Both the position numbers and the translations under genes were made by a program. From Falciphora oryzae (Eukaryota > Ascomycota > Sordariomycetes > Magnaporthales > Magnaporthaceae), in contig JNVV01000018.1 of the NCBI GenBank assembly GCA_000733355.1, forward strand, positions 554,947 to 618,946: DNA of 64,000 bases, in the 5' to 3' direction. Of this stretch, positions 55,090-64,000 are shown one piece after another; the stretch's first letter is position 1, and every line of letters starts with the position of its first letter. Under the pieces are notes generated by a model that made no database searches, had not been told where the DNA came from, and was given only the letters and a program-made list of their open reading frames with translations.

Positions 55090-55614
55090 TGTAACAGGCC
55101 TCCGCCCTACTATAGCCAGCTACAGTAGTGTCAGGCCTGGAAAAGGGGGGTTCTCGCAGGGAGGTCTCAGAGGTTCAGCAGCTCAACAGTCGTATTCGTC
55201 AAAACTCAACAAGTTGTATTGATCGTAAAACAGAAACGATAGCTTGCCCTTCGGACCTCCTTCACAGGGGGTCTCTCGGGCCCTCCTTATGCTCTAACCC
55301 TCCGGCCGTCCTTCGGCTGTCGTCGGCGCTGCCTCCTCCTTCGTGGCGTCCGTCGGGGTCTGCCTTTCGGTTGTTATCGGCACGCTGCCTCCTCCGCGGC
55401 GTCCGTCGGAGCCGGATGTGTTTCGTCCCTTTTAGGGTTCCGGGCCGGGCTGATTTGCGGGGGCTAATCGGCGCGCGTATCGCAAAGTTAAACTCTCCTA
55501 ATCCGCACATCCGTCAGGGCTTACGCCCCTCCGGCTACCACCCGGAGGCCTCCCTTGTGGTCACCGGTGGCGTCCCCTGCGGCTGCTGGCCATCATTCTG
55601 TGTGGGGTGTTACA
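55090..55614 (-). repeat. 3' LTR of the Gypsy element
   Basis: 525 bp, TGTAACAGGCC..GGGGTGTTACA. It contains an internal near-duplicate of about 80 bp (GCTGCCTCCTCC..GTCCGTCGG twice). It keeps more C and G than its partner LTR. Confidence 0.93.
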
Positions 55615-55632
55615 ACTATCCCCCTCCTAAAG
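55615..55632 (-). other. Polypurine tract
   Basis: On the minus strand AGGAGGGGGATAGT immediately precedes the LTR. This is the plus-strand primer position for reverse transcription and fixes the element's orientation. Confidence 0.8.
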
Positions 55633-58600
55633 AGGCTATCCTCGGCCTTTAACTTTCTCCTTTTTCCCTAATGCAACGACAAGTTTTCGTGGACTCGCAA
55701 AGGCGTTAACCGTCTTTTTCCCTCGCCTGGTAGGCGCTGGTTTCCAATAAAACCCTTGAAAAAGGATAACCAATTTGGCGATTTCAGGTGTCCCTTTTTT
55801 TATTGCTTGGCTCCACGTCCTGGAGCTCGCGGATCTTTCAGTTCCTTTTGTTCCGGGCCCTTTGGAAGGCTCGTATTTTCGTAGGTGCGCCGCGAAGGTG
55901 TTTTTCGGGCTCCCAAATGTTATACTTTGCCGGCCAATCCATCCATTTAATTAGGTAGTACTTTTTGCCTCGGATCCGTCCCTTATCTCGTACTTTTTCG
56001 ACCTCCCATTCCTTTTGGTCGTCCTTATACTTTGGTATAGGTAGCGGCACTTCGTTTCTTTGTTTTTTTAGCAGTATACCGCTCGAGGTTCTGCACGGGA
56101 ATAACGTTGTAAAAACGGCGGTAATGTTTAGGAAATGCCAAACGGTAGGCCTATTAGCCTATGCGTTCGGTAATCCGGAAAGGACCGATCTATTTAGGTG
56201 CTAACTTTTTATTTTTTAAACGCAGGTTTTTCGTAAACATTTTAACCAAATCTCCAATTGCGAACTGCATAGGGATGTGGTTTTTGTTATAGTATTTAGC
56301 TAACCGTTTTTATGCTTGTAGCAACGTTTTTTTTAAGCTTTTTGCGCAATGCATAAAGTCGTTCGATGCGGTTTTTTGCTGCGGGTACCCTCCCTTTAGG
56401 GATATTATCCGCGATATTAATCCGTATCTCGCAATCCGATCCGTATAGGAAATAGAACGGCGAGTGCTTTGTAATAAAGTTCTTGCTGTTGTTATAAGCG
56501 TAAGCTACTAACGGTAGCAGTAATGCCTAGGAATTTTCCGAACCGGCGCAATAATTGCGGAAGTAATCTTCGATAACGCGGTTAAAAACTTCCGTTTGCC
56601 CGTCCGTTTAAAAATGGTAAGCGGTCGATATACGTTTTTTAATGATCTAGTGTTTGCACACTTTTTCCCAAAAGCTACTGGTAATGCGGCTATCGCAATC
56701 GCTAACGATGCTTTTGGGGGTACCGAATACGCATTCGATACGCTCGAAAAACAGCTTTGCGAACTGTCCTGCACTTGTGTTAGCTCGTATGGGGATAAGG
56801 ACTACGTATTTGGTTAATCGGCACACAACGACGAAAATCGCGTTAAAAAGCTGACCACCCGCCGTCCTGCTTTTAGGTAAGCTGGTTACCCAGTCCAAAG
56901 AAATCTCTTTTATAAGCTGCCCGTTTTTTGGCGGTAGTAGGGGTTTAAGTTTGCCGTAAAGCTTGTAACGATAAATCGCCTTCCTTTGGCACTAAAAGCA
57001 CGATGCCATATATGCCGTAACATCCCCTTTAACTCCATCCCACCAAAAAAAGCACTGGATAAAATTTAAAGTTTTGGCCACGCCTTAATAACCGGCTCCC
57101 GGGAAATCGTAAAACTATTTTAAGATTTCAGTCCTTAAAGCCTCGTTTGCAGGGACATAAACCTAATTTCCCCAGAAAATCAACTCGTTACCGTTAATTA
57201 GGTGGAAATACGATGCTCCTTACTGCCGAGTTGTTATCGCAATATTTCCGTGCAGTGCGGTGTATTTCGCGTTAGGTACTACCAGGCGGGGCTTTTTAAC
57301 TACTGTCAGCCTTTTAAACAAATTTATACTCGCCGGATCCCGCTTTTGTACGTCCCTAATCCATTTCCTTAGCGGCGTTGGGATTTCCTCCGGGGAGTCC
57401 GTAACTACGCTGCTTTCAAACCAATCCAAAGCAGTGCGTACCTCCTAACGAGTAACAGATTGCACCTGTAAGGCATGGATAACCTTAAAGGCGTCTGGAT
57501 CGTTAGCTAACGTAAGCTGTGCCAAACGTACGTTATCCCGCTCGCTTCGCCGGTTAAAGGTAAAACCTTTAAAGGATCGCTCGTTAGGTGCGCTTTTTGC
57601 GCTTATTAGCTAGGGAGGCTTATTAAGCGACGCTCCCTCGGCAATATCCTTTGCGTACTGCTTATAACTAAACACGTTTTGTTCCCGACCCATTTTATTT
57701 AATAACGTTGGCAAAAGTTTTTTAATAAAAATTTCTTATCCTTTTTTTGCGACCGTTTATATAGTCCGGCCGGCGAAACGGAGCGTCGGTGTAACAAGGG
57801 GTCAAAGACGGCTTGGAGAAAGAATCTCTATATTGCAGATAATCTTTTTATGGGCTTAAGAGATGCTTGAGGAGGGAGGAATTTTTCGTGAAGGACATAG
57901 GAGATGGCAGGGTTTATATAGACCCTTTGTGATCCGTGCGAAGTATCGAGTACATGATTCACACTGCCTTCCGACCTTCACCGCTTGGCTTTGGGGCCGC
58001 TGACCGCTTATGCGGGTTTTCGAACCTCCGTAAAGCCGACTCGTGATGCCGACTAGTTAGGTCCACAGGGTCTTCCGTGTGACAGTCGGCTAGGTTTAAA
58101 AACCCTAGCCGGTATTTAATTTCGAAATCGTAAGGTGCTAACTGCAATAGCTAACGTGCCTATCGTCCGTTCAAACGCTCCTGCTTTATAAAAGCTTTAA
58201 GGTTTTTATAATCCGAAAACACCTCCGTAGCTTACGCCCCCTTAAGTAAATATCGCTAATGGCGAAAACTTCCTACTATTGCGAAAAGTTCCTTATCGTA
58301 TACAGGATACCGAGTTTCGGCACCTTTAAACTTTTGGGACCAATAAACTATAGGGTGCTACTGGCTATCGTGCTTCTGCGATAAGGTACCTGCTATAGCA
58401 AAATCGGAAGCGTCCGTTTCAACCCGTAATGGTAAAGTCGGGTTGTAATGCCGCAGCATTGGTGCGGTCGTAAACGCGTTAATTAGGTCTTCGAATGCCT
58501 ACTATTGGGGTTCCTGCCAATAATAGCCTATTTGGCCTAGCTTGCGTCCGTTCTTCATTTTTTGCAATAAATCGTACAAAGGCTTCGCCATGCGGGAAAA

Positions 58601-59114
58601 GCCGTGGATAAACCGTCGATAAAAGTTGCAAAATCCCACAAAAACCTGGATGTTTTTGTACGTACGAAGTGGGTGGTCGATCCATTCGCGGACGACCTAA
58701 ACACGCGCAGGATCTATTTTAAACCTTTCGGTATTAACGATAAAACCTAAAAACTTAAGTTTTTGCTGGAAAAAGGTGCACTTTTTGGGATTGGCATAAA
58801 GCTTAAAGCTACGAAATCGATTTAAAACCAGCTTTAAGTGGTACTGGTGCTTTTTTTTACTACCGGAGTAAATAAGGATATCGTCTAAATAAACGATAAC
58901 GAAATCGTTTATTAAGCCCCGTAAGGCTTTATTAATATAGGTTTGGAACGATGCCGGGGCGTTGGTAAATCCGAACGGTAGCACGAGGTATTCGTAATGC
59001 CCGTACTTGGTACAGAACGCGGTTTTCCATTCGTCCCCCTTTTTAATGCGAAATCGGTAATACGTATTAACGAGGTCGATTTTAAACAAGCATTTGGCAC
59101 CGTTTAAACGGTTA

Positions 59115-60975
59115 ACGTGGTTTATAAGCGAGTCGCGCACATAAGCGAGTCGCGCATTTTCCAATGCGACGCGTGTCTCCCACTTCCAACCTCAATTGCT
59201 CAACAACCACAAATGGCATCGACATTAAAAGAAGCTCGGATTGCCCTTGCTTTACGGGCAATCCAATCTAATGCACAATTAAATATGCGAAAAGCAGCCA
59301 AAATCTACGATATTCCTCAATCCACATTGCGCGACCGACGCGCCGGCCGACCTGCTCGACGCGACAGCATGCCCAAATCACGGAAATTAACGGAATCCGA
59401 AAAGGAGGCGCTTGTCAAATACATCCTCAAGCTGGATTCTCGCGCATTCCCTCCCCGGCGTTCTGGTGTTAAAAATATGGCCAACCGATTGCTCGCCGAA
59501 CGCGACGCGGACGCCGTCGGCAAATGCTGGGTCGCGAACTTCGTCAAACGCCGCGCAAAGCTCGGCACGCGTTGGATTCGAAAGTACGACTACCAAAGGG
59601 CCAAATGCGAAGATCCCAAGCTCGTTTCTGCGTGGTTCGACCTTGTGCGGAATACTGTCGACAAATATGGCATCCAACCTAACGACATTTACAACTTCGA
59701 CGAAACCGGCTTCCTTATGGGCATGATCGCGGCCGTTATGGTCATCACAACATCTAAAGGGCGAAGCAAAGCAAAGCTGGTCCAGCCTGGCAACCGGGAA
59801 TGGGCTACAGTCATCCAAAGGGTCAATTATTGCGGTTAGGCGGTCCCTCCTTTCATCATCGTCAAAAGGCAATACCACCTAGCCAATTGGTACTCGGAAA
59901 CCGACCTTTTACGCAACTAGGTCATCGCAACAAACGCCAACGGGTGGACTACGAACGAGCTCGGCCTGGAATAGATCCGGCATTTTGATAAACACATTGC
60001 AGTTCGTTCCACGGGGTCCTATCGTTTGTTAGTGCTAAACGGCCACGAAAGCCACTACTCGACGGATTTCGAGCTTTACTGCCAAAAACACAACATTATT
60101 ACGCTTTGCATACTTCCGCATTCATCTCACTTCCTTTAGCCGCTTAACGTCGGGTGCTTCGGCCCAATGAAGCGGGCGTACGGTCAACAAATCGAAAACC
60201 TGATGAGGTTACACGTTAGCCACGTAACCAAGGTCGAATTCCTTTCGGCGTTTAAAGCGGCATTTTTTAACTCCATAACCGAAAAAAACATCCGAGGAGG
60301 TTTCTGAGGGGCTAGCTTTGCTCCTTTCAATCCGGATTCGGTTCTGGAAAAGCTGGATGTGAGGCTACGGACTCCAACGCCCCCGAAAACGCCCCTAAAC
60401 GACCCCGAACCTTGGACCTCCAAAACGCCCAAAACAGCCAGGGAAGCAACTTCGCAATTTGAACATATCAAAATTCGAATTTCCAATCACCAGGGCAGCT
60501 TTCCAACTCCTATTCATACGGTTATGGACCAAATTGCAAAAGGGGCGAAAGCGATAATGCATAAGGTGGCCCTTCTCCGAGCCGAGGTGACCACGCTTAG
60601 AAAGGCGAACAAGGCACTAAGCAAACGCCGGAAGGCCAAAAAAACACGTGTCCGATTTGGAGGGTCACTTACTATCGACGAAGTACGAAATGTTTTAAAC
60701 CAGCAGGAGCTAAATGGACAGCTACAGCAAGAAATGCGCGACTATGGGGGTTAGGAAAGGAGGGCGACAACGACTCGTCGGCGATATAGCACCTGCGGCA
60801 AGACCAAACACAATGCGCGCACCTGTTAAAAAAAAGTAGAAATGTCCGATGTATATAGTTCAAAATAGTTTGAATGGATTGCTGGCGTTGTTGGGTTAGC
60901 ATGCGCGTCGATTAACCAAAGGTCGGGTGTGGGTGCGCGACTCGCTTATATGCGCGACTCGCTTATGAACCACGT
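59115..60975 (+). mobile_element. Pogo/Fot1-type DNA transposon nested in the Gypsy RT
   Basis: 1861 bp, flanked by TA (59113-59114 and 60976-60977). The terminal inverted repeats are about 45 bp; each begins ACGTGGTT and holds two copies of the AAGCGAGTCGCGC-type motif. The insertion lies between the codons for Leu and Asn in the RT segment RKML/NRLNGAKC; removing it with one TA joins the Gypsy frame exactly, which proves the order of insertion. Confidence 0.93.
59213..60754 (+). pseudogene. Inactivated pogo/Fot1 transposase (HTH_Tnp_Tc5 + DDE_1)
   Basis: A single collinear frame of 513 codons with five in-frame stops and no frameshift: TAG at 59837, 59918, 59972 and 60137, and TGA at 60305. 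N-terminal residues (~15-50, MRKAAKIYDIPQSTLRDR) are the helix-turn-helix; a CENP-B-type HTH follows (SGVKNMANRLLAERDADAVG). The DDE domain begins at YNFDETGFLMG with the first Asp. The second catalytic Asp position reads NGHESH, Asn replacing Asp. The tail is basic and coiled (RKANKALSKRRKAKK). Every lesion is explained by a C-to-T or G-to-A change (Trp, Gln or Arg codons to stop; Asp to Asn). Confidence 0.92.
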
Positions 60976-61949
60976 TAAGCATCTTCCTAATTAACGGAAG
61001 CGGTGCTCTATTTTTAATGGTAATATCGTTAAATTCTCGATAGTTAACGCACAATCGTAACGTGCCGTTTTTTTTCGGAACGAAAATGACAAGGGCTTTT
61101 GCTAATAACTATAACTCGCGGATAATGCTTTGTGCGAAGGCATCGGTGAGGTACTCCTAAAATGCCGTCGATTCAGCTGGAAACAGGTGGTAAATCTGCT
61201 TTTACGGGGGCTTTTTGCCTGGGAGCAAATTAATGGCATAATCGCCGTAGCCATGCTTTGAAAGCATTTTCCTTTTGCGGACGTCGAATACGTCGAAATG
61301 GCTTATCCGTAAATTTGCAGGGACGTTTTTCAAATTTAGCGGTTCGTTTAAACGGTTTTCGAAAAGGTCGTCCTCCCCGGTGCTGCCAATAAAAGGGTTA
61401 AAGCGAAAGGAATAAATAAACACGCGATTTTTAATTTAAAAGCTTTTTCGGAAATGGTATGCGGATAGCTAATAAATACGAGGACGTTGGTTAAAACACT
61501 AGGTGCTTTTAGCCGGGTGGAGGTCCATAGCTAGTTCCTACATTAGTGGCATACCTATAAAGATAGGGGCGTTTGCTAAATTTCGTTCGATAGCGAAAAA
61601 TAGCCGGATAATTTTTACCGGAATACTATTTTAGTTACGAAAGCTTAATCGTAAATAGTAAATACCATAGGTTTTAACGCTTTAATCGCTTACGGCGGCG
61701 AAAGTGAGGGATTAGTAATCGTATTTAAAACGGTTGCATGGCTTATAGCCTAAAAACTTGCAAAAGGTAATGGAAACGGTATTAACTTTGGCGGACGTAT
61801 TTAAACCGATTTCGACTTTAACTTTCAGGCCGCTGTTAGAAAAGCCAACGGTCCCTTTAGTAACGAACGCAGGGGCTATGCGTATCTGGTCGTTACGGAA
61901 CGTCGGTGCGGGGATGACCGGGTTCCCTTTTAGTTTTTTTTAGCGTTTT

Positions 61950-62900
61950 TCGCTCTGCTTTTTTCCACCTTCCTCCTTTCGGCGTTTTAAGGAATTAATT
62001 TTAGCTTTTTCCTTCTAGGGGGATTCGCCCTTTTTGGTCGAAGGTTTGGTAGCGGAAAAGGGGTTTTTGAAATTTTTCGCCATATGGTTAGGCTTGCCGC
62101 ACTTAAGGCATACGCTTTCGTCCTGGCGTCGTTAGCGTTCGGCGTTTAAAAGCGTCAAGCGTCCGTTGCCTTTGCTATTGCCGTTGCGTTGGTTACGCCC
62201 CTTTTATTTGCTTCGAAACTTGTGCTTCCCGTCTTTGTTCAATTCCTTTTGGTCCTTTTTATAGGAGGACTTATGGGAATTTTTTTTTTCGTCGTACGGG
62301 GCGCGAGCACCCGTACTTAAGGTATCCCAAAGGACTTAGGCTATAGCGACGAGGTTTTCCAAAATTTCCGCTTTATAATGCATTCCGCGGGTAATTTAAA
62401 CTTTTAAGGTAGGGATTAAACGGATAACGTAGCTGTTAATATTTGCTATTTGTCCTGCTTTACTGCACATACGTCGGTACCGTATTGCGAAAACACTAGG
62501 GTCCTCGTTATTTTTTTGCATAAGTTGCTGTAAATCGTTAGTAGCCCTTAAAAGTAAAAAATTTCCTCGCAATGTGGTATTGCGGAGCCATCGCATAAAT
62601 TTGCGCTAATATAGGCCCAATACCGGGCTGGCTTTACGCGAACCGTTATAGGCGGAATTAAAGTCGCTATCAAAGGTTCTGATAGCGGCTGCGATACGTA
62701 ATTTAGCCGTAATAAAGCCGTTAAAGTTGGTTTCGAACGTAAGGTTAAATTTGCTTTCCTAATAGTCGAAATCCTGCATTAAATTTGGAAGCTTTAATTT
62801 GGGCATTTTCCATAAAATTTTGTAACTGCCTTTATTTTTATCGTACGAAGGAAAAATGTCGTTTTTTTCGTTATCGTCCCTTATTAAGGTATGGTGCGAC
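61950..62900 (-). pseudogene. Gypsy gag remnant with zinc knuckle
   Basis: The minus strand at 62596-62396 encodes a retrotransposon-gag-like segment (NNEDPSVFAIRYRRMCSKAG). At ~62120-62069 lies a CCHC-type knuckle, CLKCGKPNHMAKNF, in which the last Cys is now Phe. The remaining frame is interrupted by stops. Confidence 0.75.
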
Positions 62901-63359
62901 GGTACCCGGGGTATCGATTAGTTGCCGGGTTTTTTTAACGGGCGGTTAACCTTTTGGCCGTGCTGCTTTAAGGTTAAACTTTGGGAACGAGCTGGAATTT
63001 AGGGCTTATGGTTAGGGCGATTTGGATCGTTCGAATCGTTTAAAAGGCTAAAGGCCTCGCGAATTGCCTTCCGTTCCACAAATGCTTTTTGGAACTATGG
63101 CAGGATTTTGGTAGGGATGCAGTCTCGCGTTACGTAGTAGGCGAGCTGCGAACGAGTGTAGGATACAACGCTATGGATGCTAAAGTTAGGGTATCTACGA
63201 AGGTTGTTAGGGGTAGGTTGCTCGCGTTCAGGGGGAAAGGTGGATATTCCCGTTCCTGGATCCTCGTTCTGGCCTAAGTCGTTAATGTTAACGAAATCGT
63301 CGGAGTCCGATATGGTAACTAATAAATGCTAAAGGTTTAAGCAAAGGAAGCTATCGAGT

Positions 63360-63884
63360 TGTAACAAGCCTCCGCCCTATTATAGCTAGCTATAGTAATG
63401 TTAGGCCTGGAAAAGGAAGGTTTTCGCAAGGAGGTTTTAAAGGTTTAGCAGCTTAATAATCGTATTCGTTAAAACTTAACAAATTGTATTGATCGTAAAA
63501 CAGAAATGATAGCTTGCCTTTCGGACCTCCTTTACAGGGGGTCTTTCGGGCCCTCCTTATGCTTTAACCCTCCGGCCGTCCTTTAGCTGTCGTTGGCGCT
63601 GCCTCCTCCTTTGTGGCGTCCGTCGGGGTTTGCCTTTCGGTTATTGTCGGCACGCTGCCTCCTCCGCGGCGTCCGTTGGAGCCGGATGTGTTTCGTCCCT
63701 TTTAGGGTTCCGGGCCGGGCTGATTTGCGGGGGCTGATCGGCGCGCGTGTCGCAAAGTTAAACTTTCCTGATCCGCATATCCGTTAGGGCTTGCGCCCCT
63801 CCGGCTACCACCCGGAGGCCTCCCTTGTGGTCACCGGTAGCGTCCCCTGCGGCTGCTGGCCATGGTTTTGTGTGGGGTGTTACA
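63360..63884 (-). repeat. 5' LTR of the Gypsy element
   Basis: 525 bp, same ends as the left LTR. It differs from the left copy by dozens of transitions, nearly all C-to-T or G-to-A in this copy (for example CCAGCTACAG to CTAGCTATAG), and no indel was noticed. Confidence 0.93.
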
Positions 63885-64000
63885 TCCGATATCGGCCGCC
63901 ATGCAACTTTTTATGGCGCACCCACACAAATGCACATGGGCAGCGGTGCAAAGGTGTGAAGGTGCACAGGTGCAAAGGTAAATTTTTTTTTTTTTTTTTT
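63885..64000. other. Flank after the Gypsy element, ending in a T run
   Basis: It holds the second TCCGA, then short imperfect repeats of GGTGCAAAGGTG (63942-63980) and an 18-nt T run that reaches the window edge. No gene is seen. Confidence 0.6.

Larger units (their letters stand above)
55838..61450 (-). pseudogene. Gypsy pol remnant (RT, RNase H, integrase, chromodomain)
   Basis: Recognisable pieces on the minus strand are as follows. RT N-terminal part at ~61090-60976 ([18 protein letters not shown]). After the nested transposon, RT core at 59114-58697 with LPFGFTNAPASFQ and the YLDDILIYS active site. RNase H region at ~58310-57959 (DKELFAIVGSFRH). Integrase core at ~56900-56650 (MDWVTSLPKS, IVSDCDSRITSSFW). 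C-terminal chromodomain at 56050-55838 (KGRIRGKKYYLIKWMDWP). Many TAA/TAG/TGA codons interrupt the frame, several at obvious Trp or Gln positions. Pol can no longer be made; it is a relic. Confidence 0.88.
55090..63884 (-). mobile_element. Complete Ty3/Gypsy chromovirus-type LTR retrotransposon
   Basis: Two 525-bp LTRs (55090-55614 and 63360-63884), both TGTAACA..TGTTACA, are flanked by a perfect 5-bp target duplication, TCCGA (55085-55089 and 63885-63889). The element reads on the minus strand: gag with zinc knuckle, protease/RT, RNase H, integrase, chromodomain. The polypurine tract directly abuts the left LTR. All coding parts are broken by stops. A 1.86-kb DNA transposon is nested in the RT, so the element proper is about 6.9 kb. 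Confidence 0.95.

Overview
This window is nuclear DNA of a filamentous ascomycete, most likely a Sordariomycete. The genes are GC-rich and carry short introns of about 46-160 bp with GT..AG ends, often with CTRAC-type branch sites. The gene content fits: a PTH11/rhodopsin-domain membrane protein, a class II hydrophobin, a CBM1 domain, and repeats bearing C-to-T/G-to-A (RIP-like) damage. All intron positions are my own reading of splice signals and frame; no transcript data were available.

Layout. 0-11 kb: a four-TM SUR7/PalI-like protein, a secreted FAD-linked oxidase (-), a PTH11-like receptor-type protein and a zinc-free MDR oxidoreductase. 11-15 kb: a 2EXR/F-box-like protein (-) and a second FAD-linked oxidase (-). 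16-28 kb: housekeeping genes, namely ALG9 mannosyltransferase (-) divergent from NAF1 (+), a membrane-anchored SH3 protein and RCC1. 28.5-39.4 kb: a run of secreted or metabolic accessory genes. These are a small cysteine-rich secreted protein, a secreted FMN-dependent hydroxy-acid dehydrogenase with a 25-nt exon, a CBM1 protein carrying eleven Kex2-bounded tandem repeats, an allantoate-permease-type MFS transporter, and an SDR with a possible mitochondrial presequence. 39.8-48.3 kb: a seven-exon protein I do not recognise, a 473-aa protein, a tiny conserved-looking protein, a putative solo LTR and a class II hydrophobin.

From 48.7 kb to the end the window is a transposon graveyard. A TTA-flanked MITE is split by a second, TA-flanked MITE. 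After about 5 kb with no gene comes a complete 8.8-kb Ty3/Gypsy chromovirus-type element (525-bp LTRs, TCCGA target duplication, minus strand). A 1.86-kb pogo/Fot1-type transposon sits inside its reverse transcriptase. Both coding regions are riddled with in-frame stops that transitions explain.

The most interesting locus is 33457-35005. A signal peptide and a cellulose-binding CBM1 module are followed by a Kex2-processed repeat-peptide precursor, a fusion that would couple wall or cellulose binding to release of about eleven related peptides.
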